From Metopolophium dirhodum (taxonomy: Eukaryota > Arthropoda > Insecta > Hemiptera > Aphididae), in NCBI RefSeq assembly GCF_019925205.1, contig NC_083561.1:5207217-5271216 (forward strand): DNA of 64,000 bases, read 5' to 3'. Below are positions 37,601 through 50,386 of this stretch, piece after piece. Positions within the stretch are counted from its first letter, which is position 1. Each line of letters begins with the position of its first letter. The notes beneath the pieces are model-generated. The model made no database searches. It was not told the origin of the DNA and saw only the letters and a list, made by a program, of their open reading frames with translations. The position numbers were made by a program, and so were the translations under genes.

Positions 37601-39898
37601 TTATTATTATCAATTATGTAAATATTTTAAAAGTTATATTGCAGTTAATTTCCATTAAGTGATCATGTAAGCTAAGTCTTAAAGTAAGGCAGGAGAGGTG
37701 GGTAGAAGAGTATGTACCATACTATCATATATATATAGCATGCATGGTTGGGTATTACGAATCAAACGTAGCGACATTCTGTATATTTTAAGTTAAAATG
37801 CTTTGTATCTGATAAATACATTAATGTCGGGTTGAGATTTAGATTTAGAAACTATTTTAAAATAAACACTTTAATTAAGTACACCTAATATCTATAGAAA
37901 AGATATTAAATACAATTTTGTATGAAAATCTAAACAAACCAGATAAATAATCGATTGACGCGATATCTTCGGGTGCTTAAATCAATACAGATATTATATT
38001 ATAAATTACATCAGACTTGCAACCGACACTTGTTATAGCAGCTATCCCGTATGGTGCATTGTGCATACTATAACATAATATTATGTACATATATAACATA
38101 ATAATATATATGATGTATCATACAATATGTATAAATTATGAACGTCCCACGCGCGCACTTTATTTATCTATTTATATGCCTATATAATATATATATATAT
38201 TGATTACCACGCACTTATACGCGATCTCTTGATGTTCGCCCCGACGACAAAGACTCGTTCGAAAACGCGTATTATATATTATATAATATTATATATCTTT
38301 TAAGCAATATTTTACATATAATTTAATTTTATATACATACGTTGTAATGGTTTACAAAACACTGACTCGCCGTTTAAGTCGCACAGAGTGAGTTTACTTA
38401 GATTGACGGAACACAGGATAGTCACAGGGTATAGCCGCATAGGTAGTTTGTGGTTGTACAGAAGTCAGGTTTTGAGGTTTGGATCGTGAATTAGAGACTA
38501 ACGACAGTCAACTTTACATTTTATATAATTTTAAATCGAGTTACTATAGGTGTGATAACCTTATAGAAAAATTATAATATATTTGGTGACAGTGTACTAT
38601 ATTATTTTATTACTAGGTATTCAGATATTATAAAAACGTATGTATCTATATATTTATACTATACCTGTGCCTACGTAGTACGTTGCTGATGTATCGTGTT
38701 CAATTGTATTAGTTTGGACGCAATTACTTGCACAGTAATCATTATTTTATTAGGTAATTAACAATCATTTTTTGACTATTATTAAAATGTCATCAATTTT
38801 TTTTAAGTATTTTAATAGTTCTATTTAGAATCTCTTAAAAATGTAGAATAACTTAAGGTTAGGCAAAAGCAATGCATTTAAATTTATCTCCGTGTAGAAT
38901 TTACTTATGGGGCCATATGGGTGTATTTTTATTTTTTGATCGTGTAAGAACATACTTACGGAAAATTGTTTTCCATGTAAGAACTTGTAATAGTAACCGT
39001 TTACCTGATATTTTTCGTATAGGAGAACTTAACGAACCGGTGAACCCCATACATATAATTATAGACTATAGTAAAATAGTGCCTACCATGAATATATAAT
39101 ATACAGGATACGGAACGATTAAACAAAACCTTATCAGTTGATGACAAAAGCTTTTTCAAACTTGAATCAATTTTGACTCATAGTGATGGCCGATGGATAA
39201 TCGACGGTAGATAGTTATGGTACTATTCAAGAATTAGGATGGATATACATATTATTTATATCTGCCGTCATTGACCAATAGAAAACTGTGAAAGCGCTAG
39301 TAATCTAATTTGAAATTGAGAACATCTAACTGTTCTAACTTCAAATTAACATTGATAGCGAGGTGTCATTCCGTATCCTGTAAATCTTAATTCGTGATAC
39401 CTACTTAGATAGCATGATAATATAATACAGGATCAGTTTCCGATTTTTAGCGTCCCATATACATATCACGCACCCTCGAATGCGTATTACTGAAAAGTAC
39501 CCACTCATATATTTTGCCTGACATGTGTTTCAGACATTGATGAATGCTTGTTGCGCAACGGGCATGGACCATGCCAAGGCGCGTGCACCAACACCTGGGG
39601 CGGTTACAAGTGTTCGTGTCACGGCGTACCAGGCACACGGTTGGCCAACGACCGGCACACTTGCGACGACGTGGACGAGTGTCGGGACGGCACGGCCGGG
39701 TGTTCGCACCAGTGCATCAACACGGTGGGATCCGCGTTCTGCGTGTGTCCGGATGGATTGCAGTTGGACGACAGCTGGAAAACGTGCGTGGACGTGGACG
39801 AGTGTTCGGACCCGGAGCTGCAGCAGTCGCCGGACATTTGCTCCGAACGTGGTTTGACGTGTCTCAACACGTACGGCTCATATAAATGTGTGACGTAG
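34649..39898 (+). CDS. Secreted Lys-rich calcium-binding EGF protein, 5' end not found
   Basis: Four exons in phase: 34649-34784, 35000-35424, 36987-37103, 39534-39898. The first visible exon needs an upstream exon ending in phase 1, so the start and signal peptide are missing from the model. The encoded 347 residues begin with a polar region, then WWPWKNYNDWLN, a strongly basic stretch (about 35145-35250, mostly Lys), then EGF domains starting DVNECLTNNGGC, DIDECLLRNG, DVDECRDGTAGC and DVDECSDPEL. The D-x-D/N-E-C starts and phase-1 borders are typical of calcium-binding EGF modules of fibrillins and fibulins. The last EGF stops at TAG (39896-39898) after its fourth Cys, so it is incomplete. 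Without splicing at 35425 (GTACGA donor) exon 2 would run to a stop at 35447, giving a separate short protein; the matching phase favours joining. Confidence 0.78.
37104..39533 (+). other. Intron of the EGF gene
   Basis: A 2.4-kb intron between the first and second EGF exons (GTAAAC donor, TGTTTCAG acceptor). AT-rich, with a palindromic TATA-rich part near 38080-38320 and the MITE at 39.1-39.4 kb. Short open frames inside show no domain. Confidence 0.7.
39102..39382. mobile_element. TA-flanked MITE with CAGGATACGGAA ends
   Basis: TACAGGATACGGAA (39102-39115) is exactly inverted at 39369-39382. Each end has a TA outside CAGGATACGGAA, fitting a TA target duplication as made by Tc1/mariner-type transposases. 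About 277 bp, no coding frame, inserted 152 bases before the last EGF exon. Confidence 0.8.
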
Positions 39899-41182
39899 TG
39901 CCTAATGCCTACATTATGAATTACAAAATATATTATTATAGATGCTGTACGATGCTATAATATAACCACATTCAATATTAATACAACACTGCTAGCAGCA
40001 TACGCATGATAATTATCTAAACTCACCAATATTAATTTACTAGTCAGAGTGCTGTTGTTGTTGCAGTTGTTGCTGTTGTCTGTTGGCTATTGTTATTAAT
40101 TATTATATAACCCATTGGTCCCATATTGTTATTATTATTATTATTATTATTATCATTTTTTTACACCATAATTTGTTAAATTTTTTTATGCTTTTGATAT
40201 TTTACAAATGTTTTTAATACACATGTATACACTATACACGCACTAGCCTTACAAATCAACGACTAATAATTACCATTAAAATAATAATATATATAATTAC
40301 GTTTGTCACAATATTTATGAAATTTATTTTATATTTCACCCGTTGTGTAATCAACAATATAGTTAGTTATATTATTTACATATAGTACGTAAAAACACTA
40401 TATTTAATCATTTAAACCATCAAAGCGTCAAAAAATTGAGTACAGGTCATGCTTGTTTAACATATTATTTTATGTATAAAATATTATTGAATACATTTTT
40501 TATTTAATTTTCTCTGTGTGTTTGAAACCCTGAATATACCGAATCAATTTCATTAATTATTGCTCCATAATATTTACAAAGCCAATGAATGAATAAATTG
40601 ATTTTAAAAATCTAAATCTGAAAAGGTAAGTTAAAGTCAATTTAGGCTGATATAGCTGTCACTTGGTATACCTAACATAAGAGTTTATAAAGATACAGTA
40701 TATATCTAAGAAAATATAAAATAATGTTAAGAAATCTATATAATATTGTATTAAAAAATGTAATTGAAATATACAGTGACATCCACTTCGATAAATATAA
40801 AACTGGAGCCTGATGTTGCTCGGTGGTTGGCACGTGTGTTAGACAACAAACCGTAACCCCCTCCCTCCCTCACCACAAAAAGCTAATGGCCATAGTTAAG
40901 AAAGCTCAAAGACCAATTGAAAAAATATTCTATGATTCAACGTTCAAATAGAATCGAAAATAAACTACTATACTATAAAAATTAAACTTTTTTATGTGTT
41001 ATTAAATATAAAATAAAATATTTATTTATTAGTATAAAAATATTTATCTCATCAAACAATCTCTTACTTTAACATACGAATAATGGTTATGGTAAAAATT
41101 AATAATAGCATTGATTATAAAATAAATAGTATTTAAAATCAATGATAATAGTTAAACATATTATTTTTTATACATCGCTCTT
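39899..41182. other. Convergent spacer between EGF and Sushi/HYR genes
   Basis: Contains the 3' untranslated regions of both genes and a (TTA)n run near 40128-40155. No further exon with EGF or Sushi cysteine spacing was found. Confidence 0.6.
40128..40155. repeat. (TTA)n microsatellite
   Basis: A short pure trinucleotide run, about nine units, downstream of the EGF gene. Confidence 0.85.
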
Positions 41183-44100
41183 TCAAATGACTCTATTCAA
41201 CGTTTCTTTTGGTTTACCGTTTTCAATTTCAATTACTGCCCGATCTAAACAAAACATATTCATTAAAATAATATTTTGTTTAAATATACTAAATATAATA
41301 AATCGGGTGGTTCTTTTATAGTTGAACACTCATTATTTCAAACACTATAAATGTTTTTTAAAAAAGTTTATACATGATTTCTTCGTTAAAAAACAACTTT
41401 AAAAAATATATATACCTATATTTTAATATTTTTTAAGTTTTTTTACTTTTTTGAATAACAATGTACAGTTTTAATATTCTTAGTTTTAATATTCCAAAGC
41501 AAAATATTTTCCTAAGTATTTTGATACATACAAATCGAATTTAGGACAACTAGTTTATAAGTTATAAGGATTTAAAGTATAGATGAACCGAGTGGAGGAG
41601 TGGTACCTCGAAAAATGTTGGTCTACTACTCACCGCTTAGCTATACTTTAAATACTTATTATACTTAACTCATAAACTACTAAAAAAAATACGGTCAAAA
41701 ACATTAATACTTTTTGAATAATGAGTGTTCTACGTTAAATGAATCGCCCGGTATAATATATTATATTATATGTGTGTGTTCACATTGATACCTTTAACTT
41801 CAATAGTGAAATTACATGTAGCCTCATTTTTTGATGCATCCATAGCCATGTACAATACATTATACAGTCCCGGGCCCATAAGCTGACCTGGTTCCTAAAC
41901 CAATTAAAATGCGTAAATAAAAATAATAAAACCCTAGGTTATCATAATATGCACACACCATCGTTTTTGCCACTTGTGATACGCCTATGTTGTCCAAAAA
42001 CCGAGGTTCCGGCCATGATACAGAAACAGTGTTCTTTTTCGAAAAGTCCCCTATTACCTCCAAATATAAAGGACAATCTTGTACAGACGGAACTTCGTCA
42101 TCTGCAACAACAAAACGGTTGTACAAACATAGACAAATTATATATTATTAATTTCCTAGTTAAGTATATAGGTATATTATTTTACCCGTCACTCGTACAG
42201 TAGTCCTACATGATGCAATATCCGTGTCTTCATCATCTCGTACCGTGTAGGTGATTATGTACAAACCCGGTACCAAAGTTCTCGATGAATTTTTAGACCA
42301 ACCGGAACTCAATGTACCGAACCTGTATAATGTACATTGTACCTACATGTATTAAGTTTGAAGTTAACTGATCTTTACATGAAACAATTTCTATACAATC
42401 GAGTATTTGAATATTATAATATCATATAATATGTAGCATACAACACCTGTTCCAATCGTAATTCGTGTTTGGTTGTTCCACTTCGAAATTTATAAATTTT
42501 TCACCTTCAGCTAAACTTACGTTCTTGTCCGGTGGACACTTAATATAACATTCCATTTGGTACATCTATTACGTCAGTATAATTAAATATAATTTTAGTT
42601 GTTATCCCACTATTATAATAATATACCTACTATAGTACTTACAGTCATCGGTGTCGTTTTGGGAACACATAGTGGTTTTACACCAACCCAATGTCCATTA
42701 CTGCAATAAAGCTTGGTATGTGAAGGGTTTTCGAACACATGCCCTTTGATACAATGGTAAATCGCTTCTAAATATTTGTTTTTTGGATCTAAAGTATTTT
42801 TATTCCTATGAAAACACAATCGTGATTGTAATAATAATGCAATAATAACGATTATAACCTATGAGTGTAGCACAACTATGAAAATCACACTTGGTATACA
42901 TATTTAAAAAGTAGGTACATGACAAGATAAAACAAATTGATAATAATAAGCTTAAAATGCCTATAAAATAAAAAATTAATTTTTAAAAAGATTTTTTGAT
43001 TACACTACCGCCTACTTATCTTGTTTAAACTTTAAATGTTTATGTACAAATGTTGTCTATGTATCTTTTGAGCTACTATTATAACTACTTATGATGAATC
43101 TTGTATTAAATATTGAAGTTATTTGACAAAATTATCAATATTCATAAAAATAAAAATTTTAAATATTTATAAAATTATATTATGTATAGGAAAATCAAAT
43201 ATAAATAGTTAATGAAAATGTCAAGTAGATATCCTAACCTAACCTAAACATTTAAAATATTGGAATGCAATATATATATATATATATATTATGTATAAAT
43301 ATATAATAAACCTATAAGTACAATAAATTGCTGTATTTAGATAAAATTATTTCCATCTCATAAAAATCATGATCCTTACTTGGAATACTTCACCACATGT
43401 GCAAATGGTAACTTAGGTGCCCTCAAAAAAATTTTGCCGTGTCGTTTTCTAAACAAACAGCTCAAGTCATAGTCTCCTACTGAATATTCCTTAGCCGAGT
43501 CTCTAATCATATGTTTCGGAAGTTGAAATGTACTAAGTCCTATTAAATGGATACATGAAATCGACAAAATTAAAAATTATTTATATTATTCGTAACAATA
43601 TTATTTAAATTTTACCTGATGTCTGCTGAAGTGTTACAGGTGTCTCAATATCTACAGATTTATTTTTTAACCGCTTTTCGGTATCCTGAATTTTCCTGTT
43701 TGTGTCTAGTTTCAATATACGTCTAAAATGTTTGAATAAAATGATTTAATCCAAATCGTATGAATGTATTACAGAAACAATAATACAGCTGATAAAATTA
43801 TTATTTATTTACAACATTATGAAATAATGTCTTATGAAATCATAGCTATGCAGTAATGCGGTATAGGTAGGTGTACCTACCTGAACGGAAACCAACCTTG
43901 TGCCGAACTGAAAATATTGTTGTTGTGACCTGCAGCGTATAAAAAAAGGGTAAATATGATAATATTGTACCTACAAGTATGAGGTTGTTATTCAAATGGG
44001 ATAATATAATATAATATTATATTATATTATACACATGTTGACAAATATTTTAGATATTATGTTCCCCGCTGATTTTTGTATCAGTGCGATCTAATATAAT

Positions 44101-47100
44101 ATTAACGTTTTATTGATACGCGTAATGGTAACAGCAATCGATAATAATAAAATACATCCACTTACCGGAACTAGTAGGCCGTGTACACGACGGCACATGT
44201 CCGGACCATTCTCCTTCGATACACGTGTGCTTTGTTTGACCTGTCAGAACGTACCCAGCATCGCACTGGTACACCTCCACAGCCCTTCTCCAATTTTTGG
44301 ATGCCGTGAAAATCGCTTGCCCGCTACCTGGTCGTGGTCGCGGTTCGCAATCCAACGATTCGGAAGAAACGAACGTAATGACTACAACATTATATGTTTT
44401 GAAAAAAAAAAAATCAAACAAGCTATATACGCCTGCGCAATGTCTGCAGCTATAATAAATGCAATAATGTAATATCGCTGGAGTATTTTTACAGCGCTAC
44501 TGCATTCGCCCCACATGTCCGACTATTATTACAATGTTTTTATATTATATATTTGTATATCTTTTTAACGACAAAACTGTCGAATAGCGTAAATGGATAT
44601 GGATATTATAGGTGCATAAGCTGTGTAAATAGGCATAGTCGCGTGTATTTATTATTTAATTCCATTGGATTCGTTAAATATACGTCTTGTGAAAGATTAA
44701 ACGATATTTTAAATGATAGTTGATGGACAAAACAAAACAATGGCGATAATAACAGATGTGCACAACGGATAGTAAAATATTATCGTGTTTATATTATTTA
44801 TAGGTATATTTATCTCTAGTTCCGTCATCGTTTTCCCCCTCCCAATTACGTTGTCAAGAACTTTCCATCTCCGTATATATTATTTTTATAATTTATAAAC
44901 ATCAATATCAGTACGTCCCACAAGTCCCGTATCACCCTTAGTATCTCCGTGGAAAATCAATATATTTAAATGCAGTTTATAAGTATAGCTTGTACAGTAA
45001 TAAGTATGGAAATTCAGATTGAATAGCATAATATACGATTTTTTTTTCAAAAATTCAAAAACTATCAACAATTTTTTTTAGGGAAATACCTTTTCTTAAA
45101 TTTCCAAGATAGCCATTTGGTTGATCATAATTTTTTAAACAGTTCAAAAAAAAAATATATTAAAATTTAATGAAAATCGCCCAAGTGAGAGCTAATTATT
45201 ATTTTGAATTTCTAAGAATAATATAGTTTTGTTACCTATGCATACGGCATTGGCAAAATACGATTCTCACGCTTTAATCAGAAATTGGAACGCTGGTATT
45301 TTTTATGACAGTCTTATCTAGTTATTAGTGAAAGCTTTCAGTTATAAGATTAATAACTTAAATTTTTTAGGTCAACATTCATAATAATTCCAAAAAAAAA
45401 ATAATTGTTTTTTTATTTTAATAATAAAATATCTATTTAAATCTGACAAAACTAATATATACCTAATTAAAGTTTTGATTTTAATAGAAATAATAAAATA
45501 ACAATAGCTATGTGCCTGTGTCTTATCGTTTACTGAACAGTGAACAGTGAAACTGGTTACCTATTATTAAGTATTTTAATTATCATGACGTGAACCTAAA
45601 ATTACGAATGGTCTATGATTCTATCTTACAGTTATTAATGTAATTTATAATAATATTATTTACGCATATCTCAGTTTTGTAAATTGTAATTAAAATTATT
45701 TACTTGTGTTCTTTCTTCATATCTTAATATTATAAATTACAATTAAGCTATGCACTTGTTTTCTTTCTTTAGAGTTTTTATTTTACAGTAATAAGTACCT
45801 ATGGAAATTCTGATGGCAAAACTATTATTCTTAGAAATTCAAAATAATAATTAGCTCTACTTGGGCGGTTTTGATTAAATTTTAATATTTTTTTTTTTTT
45901 TTTTTGAACTGTTTTAAAAAATACGATAAAAAAATGGATATCTTAGAAATTTAAAAACTTATTTTCCTAAAAAAAATGTTTAGTAATTTTTTAATTTTTG
46001 AAAAAAAAATCGAATAATATGCTATTTAATCAGAATTTCCAAACTTATTACTGTAAAAAAAAACTGCATTTAAATATATTGATTTTCCACGGAAATACCA
46101 AGGGTGATACGGGACTTCTGGGATATACTGTATATTATGTTATAAATTATAATAATATGATATTACGATAATGTGATATAATATAAATGGAATAATATTA
46201 TGGAAACATTTCAAATGTGATATCGCCGCCTACCGACTACCACCTATTAATAATTAAATAAATTTAAGGCTTTAATAAAAATGTCTTTATAATTAATTAT
46301 AATTATGTATTAATAAGAGTAAATAGTCTACATCCCATAATATAGAACAACGCCTTTTATTATTTTTTTTAATATTATTAAACTATTAAGTACGACATAA
46401 TTTTAAATGTTAATTCCTATTTTGAATTATAAAATCAGTTCAATATCCTGATTTTCATCTCCATAGTAAGAGTGGAAGAATTCATTAGGTACCCGCTGTC
46501 TAATTTTAAGAAATTATATAAAATAGCACATATTTCATACCTTATAAAAATATGATCTCACTTACCGTTTTGGTACGGTATAATTTATGCGATGGTATTA
46601 AACAACGAAAACAAACTAATACCTATAATGCAGACAAAGTTCAACATTATGTGTTACGTTAATAATAAAATCACTTATTCTACGTTTTCTCAGAACTAAC
46701 AATAATATTATCCATTTTTTATTTAGAATTTAAATCTGTGCAATGTGCATGACGTGTTGGTGTAATATCATTATATCAATAATTCGAAACTGAACAACCG
46801 TATACTCCTTTCGCATGCCATTTAATAGCTATACGCGGCAGAGTGTAATGCAATAGGATGTTGTACGGATTCACAATTTCAACGATGAACGAAGAATATA
46901 AAAATCATACACTTCACAAAACTAGAATTATTTCTTTGATGTATAATATTATAATATCATTAACTTTTTAGCTGACGTGTGGGTGTATTCGTGGGTGCTA
47001 CGATGGACCACGTTATTAATTACTTAATTCAACTACTGATTATTGGTATGTATATTATTTATTTTTTTTATATTAATTAATTTTTACTACGTGTTTCCAA

Positions 47101-48070
47101 AACACTTTTACAATTTTGATTATTTGTTTGAATACCTGTAGTTGTATGTTAAGCTACTTTTTTTAATGCTGTCTAACATTGCTTATAAGCACGTAACCTT
47201 GTCTCGCCAATAAATGTAAACGTTAAAGTCTCTTTTATCCTCCAAGAAATTATTAAAATTCAAATACTATGCAATAAATATACACATTACACACAATATC
47301 TAAAACAAAAAAAGGATTAGAGGATTCCTCAATTAATACCCTATATGAGAGTATTATTATAAATGTATAATAATATATCGTATTAATACTTAATACTTAA
47401 TAGTCAATAATTTCTTTAATCATTTTTCAGTATATAAATATAATATAATAATATTATGTCATTTAATCTATTGTTTTTTATTAATAACATGTGTATGTAA
47501 ACAAGAAACTTTATCATGTGCGTTTTAGTTCATTGAATTTGCCTAAAAATGTAAAAACTCAAGATTTTTACAAAAAAAAGAGAATATTTATATTATTAAT
47601 CAATTTTTAAACATAGTACTAATCTTTCCATTATTAAAGTAAACTTTGACAATTTGATTCATAAGCCCTTCTCAAATTAATATTTAGTAACTATAGTAAG
47701 TTATGTAACTATATTATTTAAATTAATAATTATTTATTAAATATAACGATAATATAACGATGTTAAATCAACTAAAATTGTATAAGATAATATGTTTATA
47801 CGATTTAAGTAATATTTTTTAATTTGTTTATTAGTGACTAAAAACTTTTATTTTCTATAATCTTTCTTAAAATTGTGCTACCATTTTAATTTACTGTTCA
47901 AAATGAATCAATTTAACTGACTGACTGACGTAATCAAAACTTAACGCAATGACAATCAGAAATCAAACTAGTAGTTTTTCCTAAAACTAACTAACATAAG
48001 TTTTTAAATGTATAATTTTACCTGTGTTTGCTAATATAATAAATTCGATGACAATTCTAGTAAATTCCAT
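41183..48070 (-). CDS. Secreted Sushi-Sushi-HYR-HYR protein, complete
   Basis: Eleven exons, all GT-AG and phase-consistent: 48022-48070, 44166-44381, 43881-43929, 43616-43722, 43380-43539, 42643-42805, 42447-42565, 42186-42322, 41959-42101, 41792-41894, 41183-41244; 435 residues. It starts MEFTRIVIEFIILANT, a signal peptide completed across intron 1 by VITFVSSES. Sushi 1 begins at Cys28 (LDCEPRPRPG to GHVPSC). A charged linker follows, then Sushi 2 with Cys168, Cys212, Cys228 and Cys240 (GHWVGVKPLC). HYR 1 spans about 249-333 (CPPDKNV, PGLYIITYTVRDDEDT) and HYR 2 about 334-415 (DCPLYLEV, YMAMDASKNEATCNFTIEV). The tail is short and hydrophilic. Sushi plus HYR occurs in SRPX and SVEP1-type matrix or complement-like proteins; an adhesion or immune role is inference. 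There is no transmembrane segment. Confidence 0.92.
41304..41751. mobile_element. Foldback MITE filling the last intron of the Sushi/HYR gene
   Basis: About 38-bp imperfect inverted ends: CGGGTGGTTC...GAACACTCATTATT on the left and its inverted partner AATAATGAGTGTTC...CGCCCGG on the right. Farther inside, TTTAAAGTATAG and CTATACTTTAAA are also inverted, so the unit folds on itself. It occupies 448 of the 547 bases of intron 10. Confidence 0.75.
44909..46130. mobile_element. 1.2-kb element with ~300-bp inverted ends
   Basis: 44909 to about 45235 is repeated in reverse complement at about 45815-46130. The outer ends read CAGTACGTCCCACAAGTCCC and CAGTATATCCCAGAAGTCCC, both continuing CGTATCACCCTT. 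Similarity extends with small differences through the whole arms. The ~580-bp centre has no open frame. Non-autonomous DNA element inside intron 1 of the Sushi/HYR gene; target duplication unclear. Confidence 0.8.
47003..47045 (+). CDS. Possible signal-peptide exon on the opposite strand in intron 1
   Basis: ATG at 47003 encodes MDHVINYLIQLLII and ends in phase 1 at a good donor (GTATGT at 47046). The sequence just upstream is GC-richer, as in a leader. It lies antisense in intron 1 of the Sushi/HYR gene. No downstream plus-strand exon was found up to the cycle gene, so this may be chance. Confidence 0.25.
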
Positions 48071-48359
48071 ACTTATACACCACTGTGAGAAGTGACCACG
48101 TGAAAAACAAAATCAAACAACTGGTATGAGTATGACTGACACGCATGATACCTCTCTACGTAAAACCACAAAGAGCCCGTCTGTCGGGATTTAATATCAT
48201 TTCCATTCCACCATCCCCACCCTACGGTTTCCGATCTACGAAACATACCGCCCAGACGTACATGACATTTATTTAAAATAAAATACACTTTGAACAAAAA
48301 TCAAAAAATAACATTCAGATTAAAAATAGTGTAAGTAACTAATATAGCTTAAAAAAAAA

Positions 48360-49711
48360 TGATGTCGATCTGCTGTACGGTAGGTTACAAGTGGGTCATC
48401 ACTGTATAATGGATGGTACTAAATAATATCATTGTATACGAAAAACGATTGTGAGCGGGGACGATTTGTCAGTGTGGATAATTTATATTTTGTTTATACC
48501 TATTGTTGTTACTTATTATTAATACGGTAGGTAGCCGATAAGTTGAATAAGTTGGATAAGTAGTGATAAGTTGGATTAATATTATAAAATTACAATTTAC
48601 AACAAACTAACTAAAATCGTTATTCTTTGTTATTTAATATGTACATTTGTCAAATTTCAACATAAAATAACTATAAAAAAACAGTGTTTTTATATTTTTG
48701 AGATTTTTTGGTTACAGAATAACCTACATACATAGTGTGGTTCCATAGTGGAACCTTGTTTTACATTTTTAATCCTCAAATACAGAAGTTGAATAATTTA
48801 TAAATTTTAATAACTTTATAAATGCTTATAAAAAAATCATGTCTATGTATTTTTAATATTTTTTAACTACTATACAGTAAAAATATATCAGAAGCCTTGT
48901 ATTGATTTTTCACGCATTTTGAACCAACAAATACAATTTTATTAACATTTATAGAAAAGAAAACATTGTAGACTAGAAATGTCCGTAAGCAGCTCAAAAC
49001 GAGTCGAAATATTGTGATCATGTATAGGAATGATAAAATAAACATATGGTATAAATTTCAAGTATCTACGATTATTCGTTCTTGAATTACAGCAAAATAA
49101 AAAAATCACCACATCAGAAATCGAGTGAATATACAATCTTGTAAAAATTTAAACTTCAAACGTTCATAAAAATTTAATTTGACTTTCAGGTAGACATTTT
49201 ATTTTGTTGATTAAAGTAGATAACTTATGAGGAATATTGAATTACATTTTCAAACTTTTTTACCCAACAAATAAAATTGTATTGACATTTATAGAAAAAA
49301 AAATTTTAAAAATTGGAAACTGAAAATGTCTGTATAAACAGTTCAAAACAAATCAAAATATTTTGAATATTTGATTGTGTATAGAAAATGCCAATATAAA
49401 TAACCATAGAAAATGTCATGTAGTCTTACAATAAAAACTAAAATCGATTATGTCAAAAACCGATTTTGCGTAAAAATTCCCGTTTTTCCTTAATTTTGAT
49501 GTTGTTTTTTCCGGCGTTTTTGAAAACTATTTGGAATTTTTTGACCATCAAAGTACCAACTAGATTTATGTTTCTATTAGAAAAGATACTGTTGAAAAAA
49601 ATCTAATATTTTTACTGTCCTAAAAAGTAATAACAGACACGAAAAAAATTTTAAATTAAAAAAAAAAACACATATTATTGTAAAATCAATACATTCGCTC
49701 CACTCAGCATC
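48360..49711 (+). repeat. Long copy of the GAGCGGAG-family repeat
   Basis: 48360-48500 matches, in reverse orientation, 29.7-29.88 kb (TGCTGTACGGTAGGTTACAA, CAAGTGGGTCA, then GATTGTGAGCGGGGACG). The right end near 49690-49711 is CGCTCCACTCAGCATCTAAA, roughly inverted to GATTGTGAGCGGGG at about 48450. Internally a unit starting CCAACAAATA and passing TTTATAGAAAA and AGTTCAAAAC occurs twice (48930 and 49265). No coding frame. Confidence 0.65.
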
Positions 49712-50386
49712 TAAAATAAATTCCATAAATAAATAAAACATATAAGAAGGTAAATGTAATTAAAATAATATCTTGGATGAGTATTAACAATTATACTACA
49801 GTTAAATGATAAATTTAAATGACCCAACAAATAAAACATTCGAATAAAATAAAATTACAAAAAACATAAACACACGTTTACAATATATACAAATCTAATA
49901 AAAGATAATAATAAAAACATAAATGGATATATAAATGGTAATGTGTATAACTTGTACTTATTTTATAATTTCAAGTTCCTAGACTTTTACTAACTTCTGT
50001 ATGTATTAGTAACAGAAAGTTAACAAAGGTCTTAATATACAATATACAATTGGCTAAAAACAATTCTCCTAAATTATTTTTCTCAAAATTGATTTTTATA
50101 TAATTTAAATAATTAACATAGGTAGCTTATATTGAATAATAATATGCAAAAATAATACTACATTCCACTGCACGAAAAACTAATCAATTGATTGAATCTG
50201 CACAAAAAAATTTTAAATATTATTCAGTTACACTTAAAAATATTTATGAAATAACGATAAAAACTATTTTCTCTTCTAACACTCAATAATGATTTTATTA
50301 AATATATGTATCCATCAAAAGACACATGAAACGTTGATCTAATCAATCATTCTTGGCGGTATAGCATTTTGTAAAATATTTCACAA

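Noticed and set aside
39544..39885. Other plus-strand frames over the EGF exon
   Set aside because: Only one frame shows the EGF cysteine spacing and joins in phase with the upstream exon.
43237..43253. Telomere-like CCTAA repeats
   Set aside because: Only about three units; too short to mark a telomere and common by chance.
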